Shown: positions 1 to 5,705 of the stretch, piece by piece
How positions within the stretch are numbered: the first letter of the stretch is position 1
How the letters are laid out: each line of letters starts with the position of its first letter
NCBI GenBank assembly: GCA_964519355.1
Contig: CAZFJW010000045.1
Span: 1-10,415 of the forward strand
Length of the DNA: 10,415 nucleotides
Reading direction: 5' to 3'
From: CAZBEA01 sp964519355
GTDB lineage: Bacteria > Patescibacteriota > Microgenomatia > Levybacterales > GWA1-39-11
The notes under the pieces: generated by a model
What the model was told of the DNA's origin: nothing
The model's database searches: none
Seen by the model: the letters and a program-made list of their open reading frames with translations, nothing else
Translations under genes and position numbers: made by a program

Positions 1-882
1 AGATCAACAATTGTAAAAGTACGTGGAGAAACAAAATTTACTGACGTTTATGCTTCTTCAGTTGATATCTTCTCAAGTAGGAATTTAGAAGCACAATACG
101 GAAGACTTTTTAAAAGATCGGATGAATTAAAACGTGCAAAAAATGCTGTTATTGGACCTAAAATTGCTGCGGACTTATTCGGAGATGAACAATCAGCGCT
201 AGGAAAAACAATTGAATTTGAGAAACAAAGATTTGAAGTAATAGGAGTTCTTGTTGCAAAGGGCGGCGGCGGATTCGGCGGTCCAAGTTTTGATAATTTT
301 GTATATATCCCCCTTGAAACTTCCTACAGTTTTAATCCTGAGAAAAAAATCCAATCATTTCTTTTAAGCGCAAAGTCTGAGGAAGATATTCCTCAGCTTA
401 AGGCAGAAATAGAAAAAATAATGCTCAGGAATTACAAAAAGGATGATTTTTCTATTGTCGAACAAACAGAAATTTTAAATATTGTAAGTTCCATATTTCA
501 AATACTCAATACAATTCTTGTCGCCATTGGATCAATTTCACTCATTGTCGGAGGAATTGGAATAATGAATATCATGTACGCATCGGTTACTGAAAGGATC
601 AAAGAAATTGGCATTAGGAGAGCAATCGGAGCAACAAAAAGAGACATTCTCCTCCAATTTCTAACGCAATCTGTAATGCTCTCACTTTTTGGAGGAATTC
701 TCGGACTTATTTTCTCAATCCTAATAATTCTTGGCCTTCAGCCATTTTTTCCTGCTGCACTTAATTTGGTTTCTATAATCGCAGCACTTGGAATATCTTC
801 TGCAATTGGTATATTTTTTGGAGTCTTTCCCGCCAAAAAAGCGGCCGACCTTTCTCCAATTGATGCTATCCGTTACGAATAA
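1..882 (+). CDS. MacB/FtsX-family ABC transporter permease, C-terminal part (5' end outside window)
   Basis: The frame is open from base 1 to the TAA at 880-882, giving 293 residues without the natural start; an ATG at 421 is internal. Residues 1 to about 140 look like the extracytoplasmic MacB core domain, including a phrase of the form VIGPKIAADLFGDEQS and a short Gly-rich loop (GGGGFGG) before NFVYIPLE. A transmembrane segment follows at about 156-184. After it comes the conserved cytoplasmic loop containing GIGIMNIM, SVTERIKEIGIRRAIGAT and KRDI. Two more membrane segments lie at about 227-248 and 253-279, and the protein ends in the family-typical PAKKAADLSPIDAIRYE. MacB permeases are usually near 400 residues, so the first membrane helix and about 100 residues are missing. 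The family works with a MacB/LolD-type ATPase in export or in mechanotransmission across the membrane; the ATPase would be expected just upstream, outside the window. The substrate is unknown. The 3' end overlaps the convergent hydrolase gene by 10 bp. Confidence 0.93.
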   Translation, partial: RSTIVKVRGETKFTDVYASSVDIFSSRNLEAQYGRLFKRSDELKRAKNAVIGPKIAADLFGDEQSALGKTIEFEKQRFEVIGVLVAKGGGGFGGPSFDNFVYIPLETSYSFNPEKKIQSFLLSAKSEEDIPQLKAEIEKIMLRNYKKDDFSIVEQTEILNIVSSIFQILNTILVAIGSISLIVGGIGIMNIMYASVTERIKEIGIRRAIGATKRDILLQFLTQSVMLSLFGGILGLIFSILIILGLQPFFPAALNLVSIIAALGISSAIGIFFGVFPAKKAADLSPIDAIRYE

Positions 883-1556
883 GTTTTAAGAAACTTCTCA
901 ATTGCTATACTAAAATCGTTATCAATAATTCTATGTAAAAGCCACCCATGAGATCTTCCGTTAATAACTACCAACTCTGACTTTTCAATATTTTTTAAGA
1001 AAAATTCCCCTTGAGACTTTGGTGCAATCCGATCATCACTACTGTAAAGCAGTAGAGTTGGAACAGTTATTTTTGAAAGTTTTTGCCCAAATCTAATAAA
1101 GTCTTTAAACGCCCTAAAAAGCTGTTGGTGCGGTATCTTGTAAGAGATCACCAAAAAAACCAAAGACACCACCGACAAACGTGGAGTACCTGCAACAATT
1201 AATCCCTTAACTTTATTGGAATTTTCAATAGAGTATAGTGATCCAACCACTCCTCCATAGGAAGTTCCAAATATATAAAAGGTTTCAATTTTTAGTTGGT
1301 TTAGTATTGCATTTATGCATTGGTCCGCAGACATTTTTAACTCTTTTGATGTGCCCCACCCTGGAAGGTCAAAAGCAACAATACAATAGTTATTCATTAA
1401 ATATCTTACTGGTAAGTCACCAATGTATTCTGAAAAACTTTTTCCCAATCCATGAATAAATAACACGACCGAATTTTTTCTTTCTCCATAAATCCAAACT
1501 CGAATTTCTTGCTCTTCCAATGTAATTCTTACTTCTTCACATTTATCAGTAATCAT
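873..1556 (-). CDS. Alpha/beta hydrolase
   Basis: This is an alpha/beta-hydrolase-fold protein of 227 residues from the preferred ATG at 1556. An in-frame ATG at 1592 would add 12 residues, but it lies within the divergent mutY gene and upstream of the promoter proposed here, so I reject it. A complete catalytic set is visible: the oxyanion-side HGLG at 35-38, the nucleophile elbow GTSYGG with Ser99, the acid in SSDDRIAP (Asp175), and the His in GRSHGW (His203). AFDLPGWGTS at 61-70 is the usual strand-loop phrase of the fold. The cap between the core strands (about 128-165) is short and hydrophobic. There is no signal peptide, so it is probably cytosolic. Esterase, lipase or C-C hydrolase activity cannot be told apart from sequence, and the substrate is unknown. 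The gene has its own promoter with -10 TATTAT six bases before the ATG, and it ends inside the 3' end of the convergent permease gene. Confidence 0.88.
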   Translation of the reverse strand: MITDKCEEVRITLEEQEIRVWIYGERKNSVVLFIHGLGKSFSEYIGDLPVRYLMNNYCIVAFDLPGWGTSKELKMSADQCINAILNQLKIETFYIFGTSYGGVVGSLYSIENSNKVKGLIVAGTPRLSVVSLVFLVISYKIPHQQLFRAFKDFIRFGQKLSKITVPTLLLYSSDDRIAPKSQGEFFLKNIEKSELVVINGRSHGWLLHRIIDNDFSIAIEKFLKTYS

Positions 1557-1567
1557 GCATATATAAT
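1536..1567 (+). promoter_or_regulatory. Promoter of the mutY-mazG-dhfr cluster
   Basis: TTCACA at 1536-1541 is followed after 18 bp by TATATA at 1560-1565, five bases before the ATG at 1571. TATAAT at 1562-1567 is a better hexamer but would start transcription inside the first codons, in which case the ATG at 1592 (codon 8) would be the start. The whole divergent intergenic space is only 14 bp. Both -10 elements share bases with the minus-strand promoter, so the two promoters probably exclude each other. Confidence 0.45.
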
Positions 1568-1592
1568 AGTATGCCTTCGAACAATGATTCAA
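1563..1592 (-). promoter_or_regulatory. Promoter of the hydrolase gene, predicted leaderless
   Basis: Read on the minus strand, TTGAAT (1592 to 1587) and TATTAT (1568 to 1563) are separated by 18 bp. Six bases then lead to the ATG at 1556, so position +1 falls on the A of the start codon. The -10 box overlaps the forward TATAAT/TATATA of the mutY promoter. The -35 box lies within the first codons of mutY. Confidence 0.55.
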
Positions 1593-2395
1593 TGAGTGAT
1601 TTCAAAAAAAATGTTTGGGATTTTTATGAAAAGAATAAAAGAACTCTGCCCTGGAGAAATGCAAATAGCCCATATGAAATATTTATTTCAGAAGTAATGC
1701 TTCAACAAACTCAAGTTCAAAGAGTAATTCCAAAATACGAAAGTTGGATTCGTGAATTTCCTGACTTTAAAGTGCTATCTCAGTCATCTTTGCAAAAAAT
1801 ACTATTGTTTTGGAGTGGACTGGGATACAACAGACGTGCAAAGTTTCTACTGGATTCGGCAAGAATAATATCCAAAGAATGGAAAGGGACCATTCCGCAA
1901 GATCCGGAACTATTAGTCAAGCTGCCTGGAATTGGGAAAGCAACTGCCGCATCAATTGTAGTATTTTCGTATAACAAACCAATCCCATTTATTGAAACCA
2001 ATATTAGACGTGTATTTATTCATGAATTCTTTAAGGATAGCAGTGATATCACGGACAAACAAATTCTAGAACTCGTCGAATCAACTATTGATCGTAATCA
2101 ACCTCGCAGTTGGTATTATGCACTTATGGATTATGGGGCGCATCTTGGAAGGACTATTCCGAATCCCAACCGTAAAAGCAAAATGTATACCAAACAATCA
2201 ACATTCGAGGGCTCTCCCCGTCAAGTAAGAGGAGAAATGTTGAAAATATTATCCAAAGGACCAATGCCTGAAAAAACACTAAAGAAGACAATAAAAGGCA
2301 ATCCCATATATTTTCAGACTGCACTTGAACAGCTTCTTACAGAATCGTTTTTAGAAAAAAATGGTGATACAATACAAATCAAAGATCATGAGTGA
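1571..2395 (+). CDS. mutY: MutY-like A/G-specific adenine DNA glycosylase lacking the Fe-S cluster
   Basis: This HhH-GPD DNA glycosylase has 274 residues; MutY usually has about 350. Visible MutY features are TLPWR (25-29), SPYEIFISEVMLQQTQV (33-49, with the conserved catalytic Glu41), WSGLGYNRRA (81-90), the helix-hairpin-helix LPGIGKATAAS (118-128) and IETNIRRVF (141-149). MutY excises adenine opposite 8-oxoguanine. Three oddities stand out. Aligning the HhH region residue for residue with E. coli MutY puts Glu142 where the catalytic Asp138 (DGNVKRV) should be. The protein contains no cysteine at all, so the C-terminal [4Fe-4S] cluster is absent. The NUDIX-like 8-oxoG recognition domain is replaced by about 60 residues (about 215-274) that look like a small winged helix. 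The start may instead be Met8 (1592). The gene overlaps mazG by 8 bp. Family membership is clear; exact substrate use is inferred. Confidence 0.87.
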   Translation: MPSNNDSMSDFKKNVWDFYEKNKRTLPWRNANSPYEIFISEVMLQQTQVQRVIPKYESWIREFPDFKVLSQSSLQKILLFWSGLGYNRRAKFLLDSARIISKEWKGTIPQDPELLVKLPGIGKATAASIVVFSYNKPIPFIETNIRRVFIHEFFKDSSDITDKQILELVESTIDRNQPRSWYYALMDYGAHLGRTIPNPNRKSKMYTKQSTFEGSPRQVRGEMLKILSKGPMPEKTLKKTIKGNPIYFQTALEQLLTESFLEKNGDTIQIKDHE

Positions 2396-2738
2396 TTTAG
2401 ATATTCTTACAAAATCAGTTTTAGACTTCCGAGATAAACGTGATTGGAAACAATTTCACAATCCAAAAGATTCAGCAATTGCTCTTGTTTCTGAATCTGT
2501 TGAAGTATTAGATGAATTGAAATGGAAAAAGCCTGAGGAAATTGATGAATATTTGAAAAATAAAAAATCAAAAATTGGGGACGAGCTCTGTGACGTTCTC
2601 TTTTGGGTACTACTCATGATGCATGATTTAAATATTGATATTGTGAAGCAATTTCAGTCGAAAATGGATGAGAACAATAAAAAATATCCAGTTGAAAAAG
2701 TCAAAGGCAAACATTTGAAATACACAGAATATAGGTAG
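2388..2738 (+). CDS. MazG-like nucleotide pyrophosphohydrolase
   Basis: I place the start at the ATG at 2388, whose ATGAGTGA overlaps the mutY stop by 8 bp; this gives 116 residues. An upstream ATG at 2361 would add nine residues lying inside mutY and is less likely. The all-alpha NTP pyrophosphatase signature EXXE-(12-28)-EXXD is complete: Glu36 and Glu39 in ESVEVLDELKW, then after 26 residues Glu66 and Asp69 in GDELCDVLFW. These acidic residues bind Mg2+ in the family. MazG-like enzymes hydrolyse (d)NTPs to the monophosphate and pyrophosphate and remove non-canonical nucleotides. The single short domain resembles the RS21-C6/dCTPase-like branch rather than two-domain MazG. The position directly behind mutY suggests a joint role in keeping damaged bases out of DNA, which is inference from context. 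No Shine-Dalgarno sequence is visible, so translation is probably coupled to mutY. Confidence 0.88.
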   Translation: MSDLDILTKSVLDFRDKRDWKQFHNPKDSAIALVSESVEVLDELKWKKPEEIDEYLKNKKSKIGDELCDVLFWVLLMMHDLNIDIVKQFQSKMDENNKKYPVEKVKGKHLKYTEYR

Positions 2739-2762
2739 ATTTATTTTAAATTTTGATTTTCC

Positions 2763-3290
2763 ATGAAAGTAATCCTTGTTGCAGTTACATCAATTGACGG
2801 TAAATCCACAAAATGGGGGGACCCAAACATATATAAGTGGACCTCCAATGAAGATCATGACCAATTTTTTTCTCTTGTAACATCACATAATCTCGTTGTT
2901 ATGGGGAGCAAAACATATACTGCTGCAAGGTCTGTTTTAAAACTTGCACCAGGGAGAATGACAATTGTGATGACCCGAACTCCCGAAAAGTACTCGCATG
3001 AAACAATTCCAGGTCAACTAGAATTTACAGGAGAAAGCGCACGCGAAATTGTAGAAAAATTCAAAGACACACATAATGAACTGCTGCTCACGGGAGGAGC
3101 TGAAACCAATTTATTGTTTTTAAAAGAAAACTTAGTTGATGAAATAATTCTTACTATAGAGCCTCATCTTTTTGCCAATGGAACTAACCTTGTTGCAGAC
3201 GAAAAATTAGATATAAACCTTACTCTATTATCCATGCAAAAACTTAATCAACAGGGAACCCTACTTCTTCGATACAAAGTTATAGCATAG
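2763..3290 (+). CDS. Dihydrofolate reductase-like / RibD C-terminal domain reductase
   Basis: This is a single-domain protein of 175 residues with the DHFR/RibD-C fold. Visible elements are the N-terminal strand and loop MKVILVAVTSIDGK (1-14), the W-x-S-NED segment at 26-31, VVMGSKTY (45-52) at the pyridine-nucleotide site, TGGAETN (110-116) and VDEIILTIEPHLFANG (125-140). The family reduces pterin or ribosylamino-pyrimidine substrates with NADPH: riboflavin pathway enzymes, DHFR, or reductases of unknown role. No deaminase domain of RibD is attached and no other riboflavin gene is in the window, so the substrate stays open. A stand-in DHFR role in a reduced genome is possible. The gene lies 24 bp behind the MazG-like gene on the same strand, probably in one transcript. 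Its last 11 bp overlap the 3' end of the convergent AlkA gene. No clear ribosome-binding site or promoter of its own is visible. Confidence 0.85.
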   Translation: MKVILVAVTSIDGKSTKWGDPNIYKWTSNEDHDQFFSLVTSHNLVVMGSKTYTAARSVLKLAPGRMTIVMTRTPEKYSHETIPGQLEFTGESAREIVEKFKDTHNELLLTGGAETNLLFLKENLVDEIILTIEPHLFANGTNLVADEKLDINLTLLSMQKLNQQGTLLLRYKVIA

Positions 3291-3885
3291 GCTTATTATC
3301 AAGACTCTGCCATAAAATATCGCACGCATAAGTTCTATATGGTGACCATCTTCTACTTATTTCTTCAAAAATATCATAATCGTATTCACTGAGTGAGTAA
3401 ATGTTCTTCATAGCCCTTTGCAGTCCAGCATCGCCGTGTGAAAAAATATCAGGCCGATCTAGTGAAAACATCAAAAACATTTCAGCAGTCCACTGGCCTA
3501 CACCTTTAATTTTTACTAGCTCCGCAATTGCATCAATATCTGACATATCTGGTAGCGCCTCAAGGGTAATTTTTTTGTCTTTTACCATTCGTGCAAATTC
3601 TTGTACGTATCTGGTTTTTGCATGAGACATTCCCACATCTCTCATTTCTTGTAAAGAAAGCAATAGGATATTTTCCGGAACTATTTCTCCATGAATAAGA
3701 CTTTCGAATCTTCCAAAAATCGTTGAAGCCGCCTTTACAGACAGTTGTTGTCCAATTATTGATCTTGTGATGTTTCTGAAATAATTATTACCTCTTGAGG
3801 GACGTATCTTGTAGTCAATTAAAAGTGCAACGGAATATAACTTTGGATCATTTTTTTTGAAATGAGAAAGAATTTTTTCCCTCAT
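3280..3885 (-). CDS. DNA-3-methyladenine glycosylase II, short AlkA type
   Basis: This HhH-GPD glycosylase of 201 residues removes alkylated purines in base excision repair. IIGQQLSVKAAS (43-54) is the typical AlkA/Mag entry helix, VGMSHAKTRYVQEFA (84-98) the typical middle segment, and VKIKGVGQWTAEMFLMFSL (124-142) the helix-hairpin-helix. Asp152 in HGDAGLQRA is at the catalytic Asp position. E. coli AlkA has 282 residues; the N-terminal TBP-like domain is missing here, as in the short Mag1-like forms. The ATG overlaps the stop codon of the upstream ABC exporter by one base (TAATG), so the two genes are almost certainly co-transcribed and translationally coupled, although their functions look unrelated. 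The gene faces the MutY/MazG/DHFR-like cluster and overlaps its end by 11 bp. Confidence 0.92.
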   Translation of the reverse strand: MREKILSHFKKNDPKLYSVALLIDYKIRPSRGNNYFRNITRSIIGQQLSVKAASTIFGRFESLIHGEIVPENILLLSLQEMRDVGMSHAKTRYVQEFARMVKDKKITLEALPDMSDIDAIAELVKIKGVGQWTAEMFLMFSLDRPDIFSHGDAGLQRAMKNIYSLSEYDYDIFEEISRRWSPYRTYACDILWQSLDNKPML

Positions 3886-5654
3886 TAATAAATTTCAAAT
3901 TCTTGAAGTAATTTTTTATTCCCTTCAACTTGATAATTCAAAAGATCACGGTACAATCCTTCTTTTTTAGCCAGTTCCCCAGGAGTCCCGCTATCAACAA
4001 TTTTCCCCTTATCAATTACCAAAATATGATCTACGTCTTGAATCGTAGAAAATCTGTGAGCAATTATTATTACCAATTTATCTTTCATCAGGTTTTCAAG
4101 AGCCATCTGTACCTCTTTTTCGCTTTTTGCATCAAGAGAAGATGTTGCCTCATCTAATATCAATATTGGTGCATTCTTCAGAATCGCTCTGGCAATTTGA
4201 ATTCTCTGTTTTTGTCCCCCGGAAAGCCTAACTCCACGCTCTCCGATTTCGCTATTAATACCATGAGGGAATTTCTTAACAAAATCGTATGCATTCGCAA
4301 GGCGAAGTGCTTGAATAATTTCTTTATCAGTCGCCTTTTCCTTTCCATACAGAATATTTTCTTTAATTGTTGATGAAAATAGTTCATTATCTTGAAATAC
4401 CAACGATATATTCTCACGAATCCAAAGACTATCGAGATTTTTATAGTCTTTTCCGGAAAGACTTATCGTGCCCTTCGTAGGATTGTAAAACTTCAAGATT
4501 AAGTTAACGACTGTAGATTTACCTGCGCCGCTATGACCGACCAAGGCAATTCTTTGAAGGGGAAGTATTTCAAAACTGACATTTTGTAATACTCCTTCGC
4601 TCTTTTCATACTGGAAAGATACATTTTCAAATTTCAATGATGGATTTTTGATACGTTCTGAAATTTTTACATTCCTTAGTTGATCTGTTGATTCAAGATT
4701 TAATACTTCAAAAAATTCCTTACTTCCACTTTCAGCAGATTGGATTCTGGATAGAATAAATGACATTGCAAAAAGAGGTCTGCGAGCCTGAGCAACCAAC
4801 TGAATTATCAAAACCATTTCTCCAATAGAAAGTTTGCCTTGAAAGGTATTTAAAAATACAATGATGTTGATAAGGAGCAAAATAAAATTAAGTGATAATC
4901 CACGAAGAAAATCAAAAATATGAAAAGATTTACTTTGATTGGCGTATATCGTATTACTTTCTGCAAGCTTGTTAGAAATGAATTGATACTCACTCTTTTG
5001 ACGATTGAAGCTTTTTACAAGAATCATATTCATAACGACCTCTTGAATTCTTCCTCTAGATTTGTCTTCAATTTGGTTCTTTGCAACTTCTGATTCTCCC
5101 CATTTTTTAGAACTATAATATGAAAGATACGTATAAATAGGAAAAAGAATAAAGGTAAAAAATGCTATCGGCACATTATATTTTGCCAGAACTGCAATCG
5201 TAAAAACGCTCTGAAGAAACATGGGAAGAAGAAAATTAGTAGAAGTATTGGCAAAATCCCCAATTGAAGAAATACCTCTATTCAGTTGGTTAACAATTTT
5301 TCCTGAAAGTTCACTATCAAAATATGATTGCGGGAGAGTTAAAACTTTATGATAATATTTCTCTGTTAAAAACTTTCTAAGTCTGCCTGCAAAATGATCT
5401 CCAAGTCTATTCGTAATAGATGTTAGTACAAGACTAATGAGACTAAATACAAAAGCCATTCCGATCCAGAAAATGAGCCTATGAATGTCAGCATTTACAT
5501 CTTTCGTTTTATTTGTTATTTCATCAACTATAAACTTTGAAAATATTGGGGTTGCAAGTTCCAGAAGTGCTGTGATAACAATTAGAATACTTATAAAAAC
5601 TGCAACTGGATGCAGGGGTCTTGATATTTTTATAATTTTTACAATATTTTTCAT
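3885..5654 (-). CDS. ABC exporter, fused permease and ATPase (ABCB/MsbA-like)
   Basis: This is a complete half-transporter of 589 residues that should act as a homodimer or as half of a heterodimer in the cytoplasmic membrane. The membrane domain covers roughly residues 1-315, with hydrophobic segments near 16-38, 60-80, 137-157, 161-180, 252-270 and 275-300. The nucleotide-binding domain has every expected motif: Walker A GHSGAGKST (373-381), Q-loop Gln421, signature LSGGQKQR (477-484), Walker B ILILDEATSSLD (497-508, Glu502) and the switch His533 in IAHRFST. It therefore looks catalytically competent. The family exports lipids, peptides or drugs; the substrate cannot be read from sequence. 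The adjacent partner gene is a DNA glycosylase rather than a second half-transporter. The gene is divergent from the DUF2207 gene across 51 bp. It has an extended -10 promoter and a 12-bp palindrome just before its ATG. Confidence 0.95.
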   Translation of the reverse strand: MKNIVKIIKISRPLHPVAVFISILIVITALLELATPIFSKFIVDEITNKTKDVNADIHRLIFWIGMAFVFSLISLVLTSITNRLGDHFAGRLRKFLTEKYYHKVLTLPQSYFDSELSGKIVNQLNRGISSIGDFANTSTNFLLPMFLQSVFTIAVLAKYNVPIAFFTFILFPIYTYLSYYSSKKWGESEVAKNQIEDKSRGRIQEVVMNMILVKSFNRQKSEYQFISNKLAESNTIYANQSKSFHIFDFLRGLSLNFILLLINIIVFLNTFQGKLSIGEMVLIIQLVAQARRPLFAMSFILSRIQSAESGSKEFFEVLNLESTDQLRNVKISERIKNPSLKFENVSFQYEKSEGVLQNVSFEILPLQRIALVGHSGAGKSTVVNLILKFYNPTKGTISLSGKDYKNLDSLWIRENISLVFQDNELFSSTIKENILYGKEKATDKEIIQALRLANAYDFVKKFPHGINSEIGERGVRLSGGQKQRIQIARAILKNAPILILDEATSSLDAKSEKEVQMALENLMKDKLVIIIAHRFSTIQDVDHILVIDKGKIVDSGTPGELAKKEGLYRDLLNYQVEGNKKLLQEFEIY

Positions 5655-5656
5655 AA

Positions 5657-5668
5657 GATGTGCACATC
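5657..5668. repeat. 12-bp perfect palindrome at the ABC exporter promoter, possible operator
   Basis: GATGTGCACATC is perfectly self-complementary. It lies between the proposed -10 of the exporter operon and its start codon, overlapping the end of the -10 box and the expected transcription start. A dimeric repressor bound there would block the exporter promoter. No regulator gene is nearby and no second copy was noticed, so the operator role is inference. Confidence 0.3.
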
Positions 5669-5674
5669 ATATCA
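5666..5674 (-). promoter_or_regulatory. Extended -10 promoter of the ABC exporter-alkA operon
   Basis: On the minus strand TGATATGAT (5674 to 5666) is a TGn extended -10 element. It ends 11 bases before the ATG at 5654, which predicts a leader of only about 4-5 bases. No good -35 box is seen at the usual distance, as is common with extended -10 promoters. Confidence 0.4.
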
Positions 5675-5690
5675 CACCTAGGCACAAATT

Positions 5691-5699
5691 TGATAGAAT
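5691..5699 (+). promoter_or_regulatory. Extended -10 promoter of the DUF2207-glycosyltransferase operon, predicted leaderless
   Basis: TGATAGAAT is a TGn extended -10 element. Its last base is at -7 if the A of the ATG at 5706 is +1, the canonical spacing for transcription starting on the start codon itself. No Shine-Dalgarno sequence could fit, and no good -35 box is present. Confidence 0.5.
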
Positions 5700-5705
5700 A
5701 GTAGC

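Noticed and set aside
421..882. A separate 153-residue permease gene starting at the ATG at 421
   Set aside because: The same frame is open back to base 1 and encodes the MacB core domain, so 421 is an internal methionine.
1557..1592. N-terminal extension of the hydrolase from the ATG at 1592
   Set aside because: It would overlap the mutY start and lie upstream of the proposed -10. The added residues have no family match, and the ATG at 1556 fits the promoter geometry.
2361..2387. Upstream start for the MazG-like protein
   Set aside because: The extra nine residues lie inside mutY coding sequence. The ATG at 2388 gives the usual stop-start overlap and a normal length for the domain.
2739..2762. 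Separate promoter for the DHFR-like gene
   Set aside because: The best hexamer before the ATG (TTTGAT) is poor, has no -35 box, and does not match the geometry of the other promoters. Read-through from mazG is more likely.
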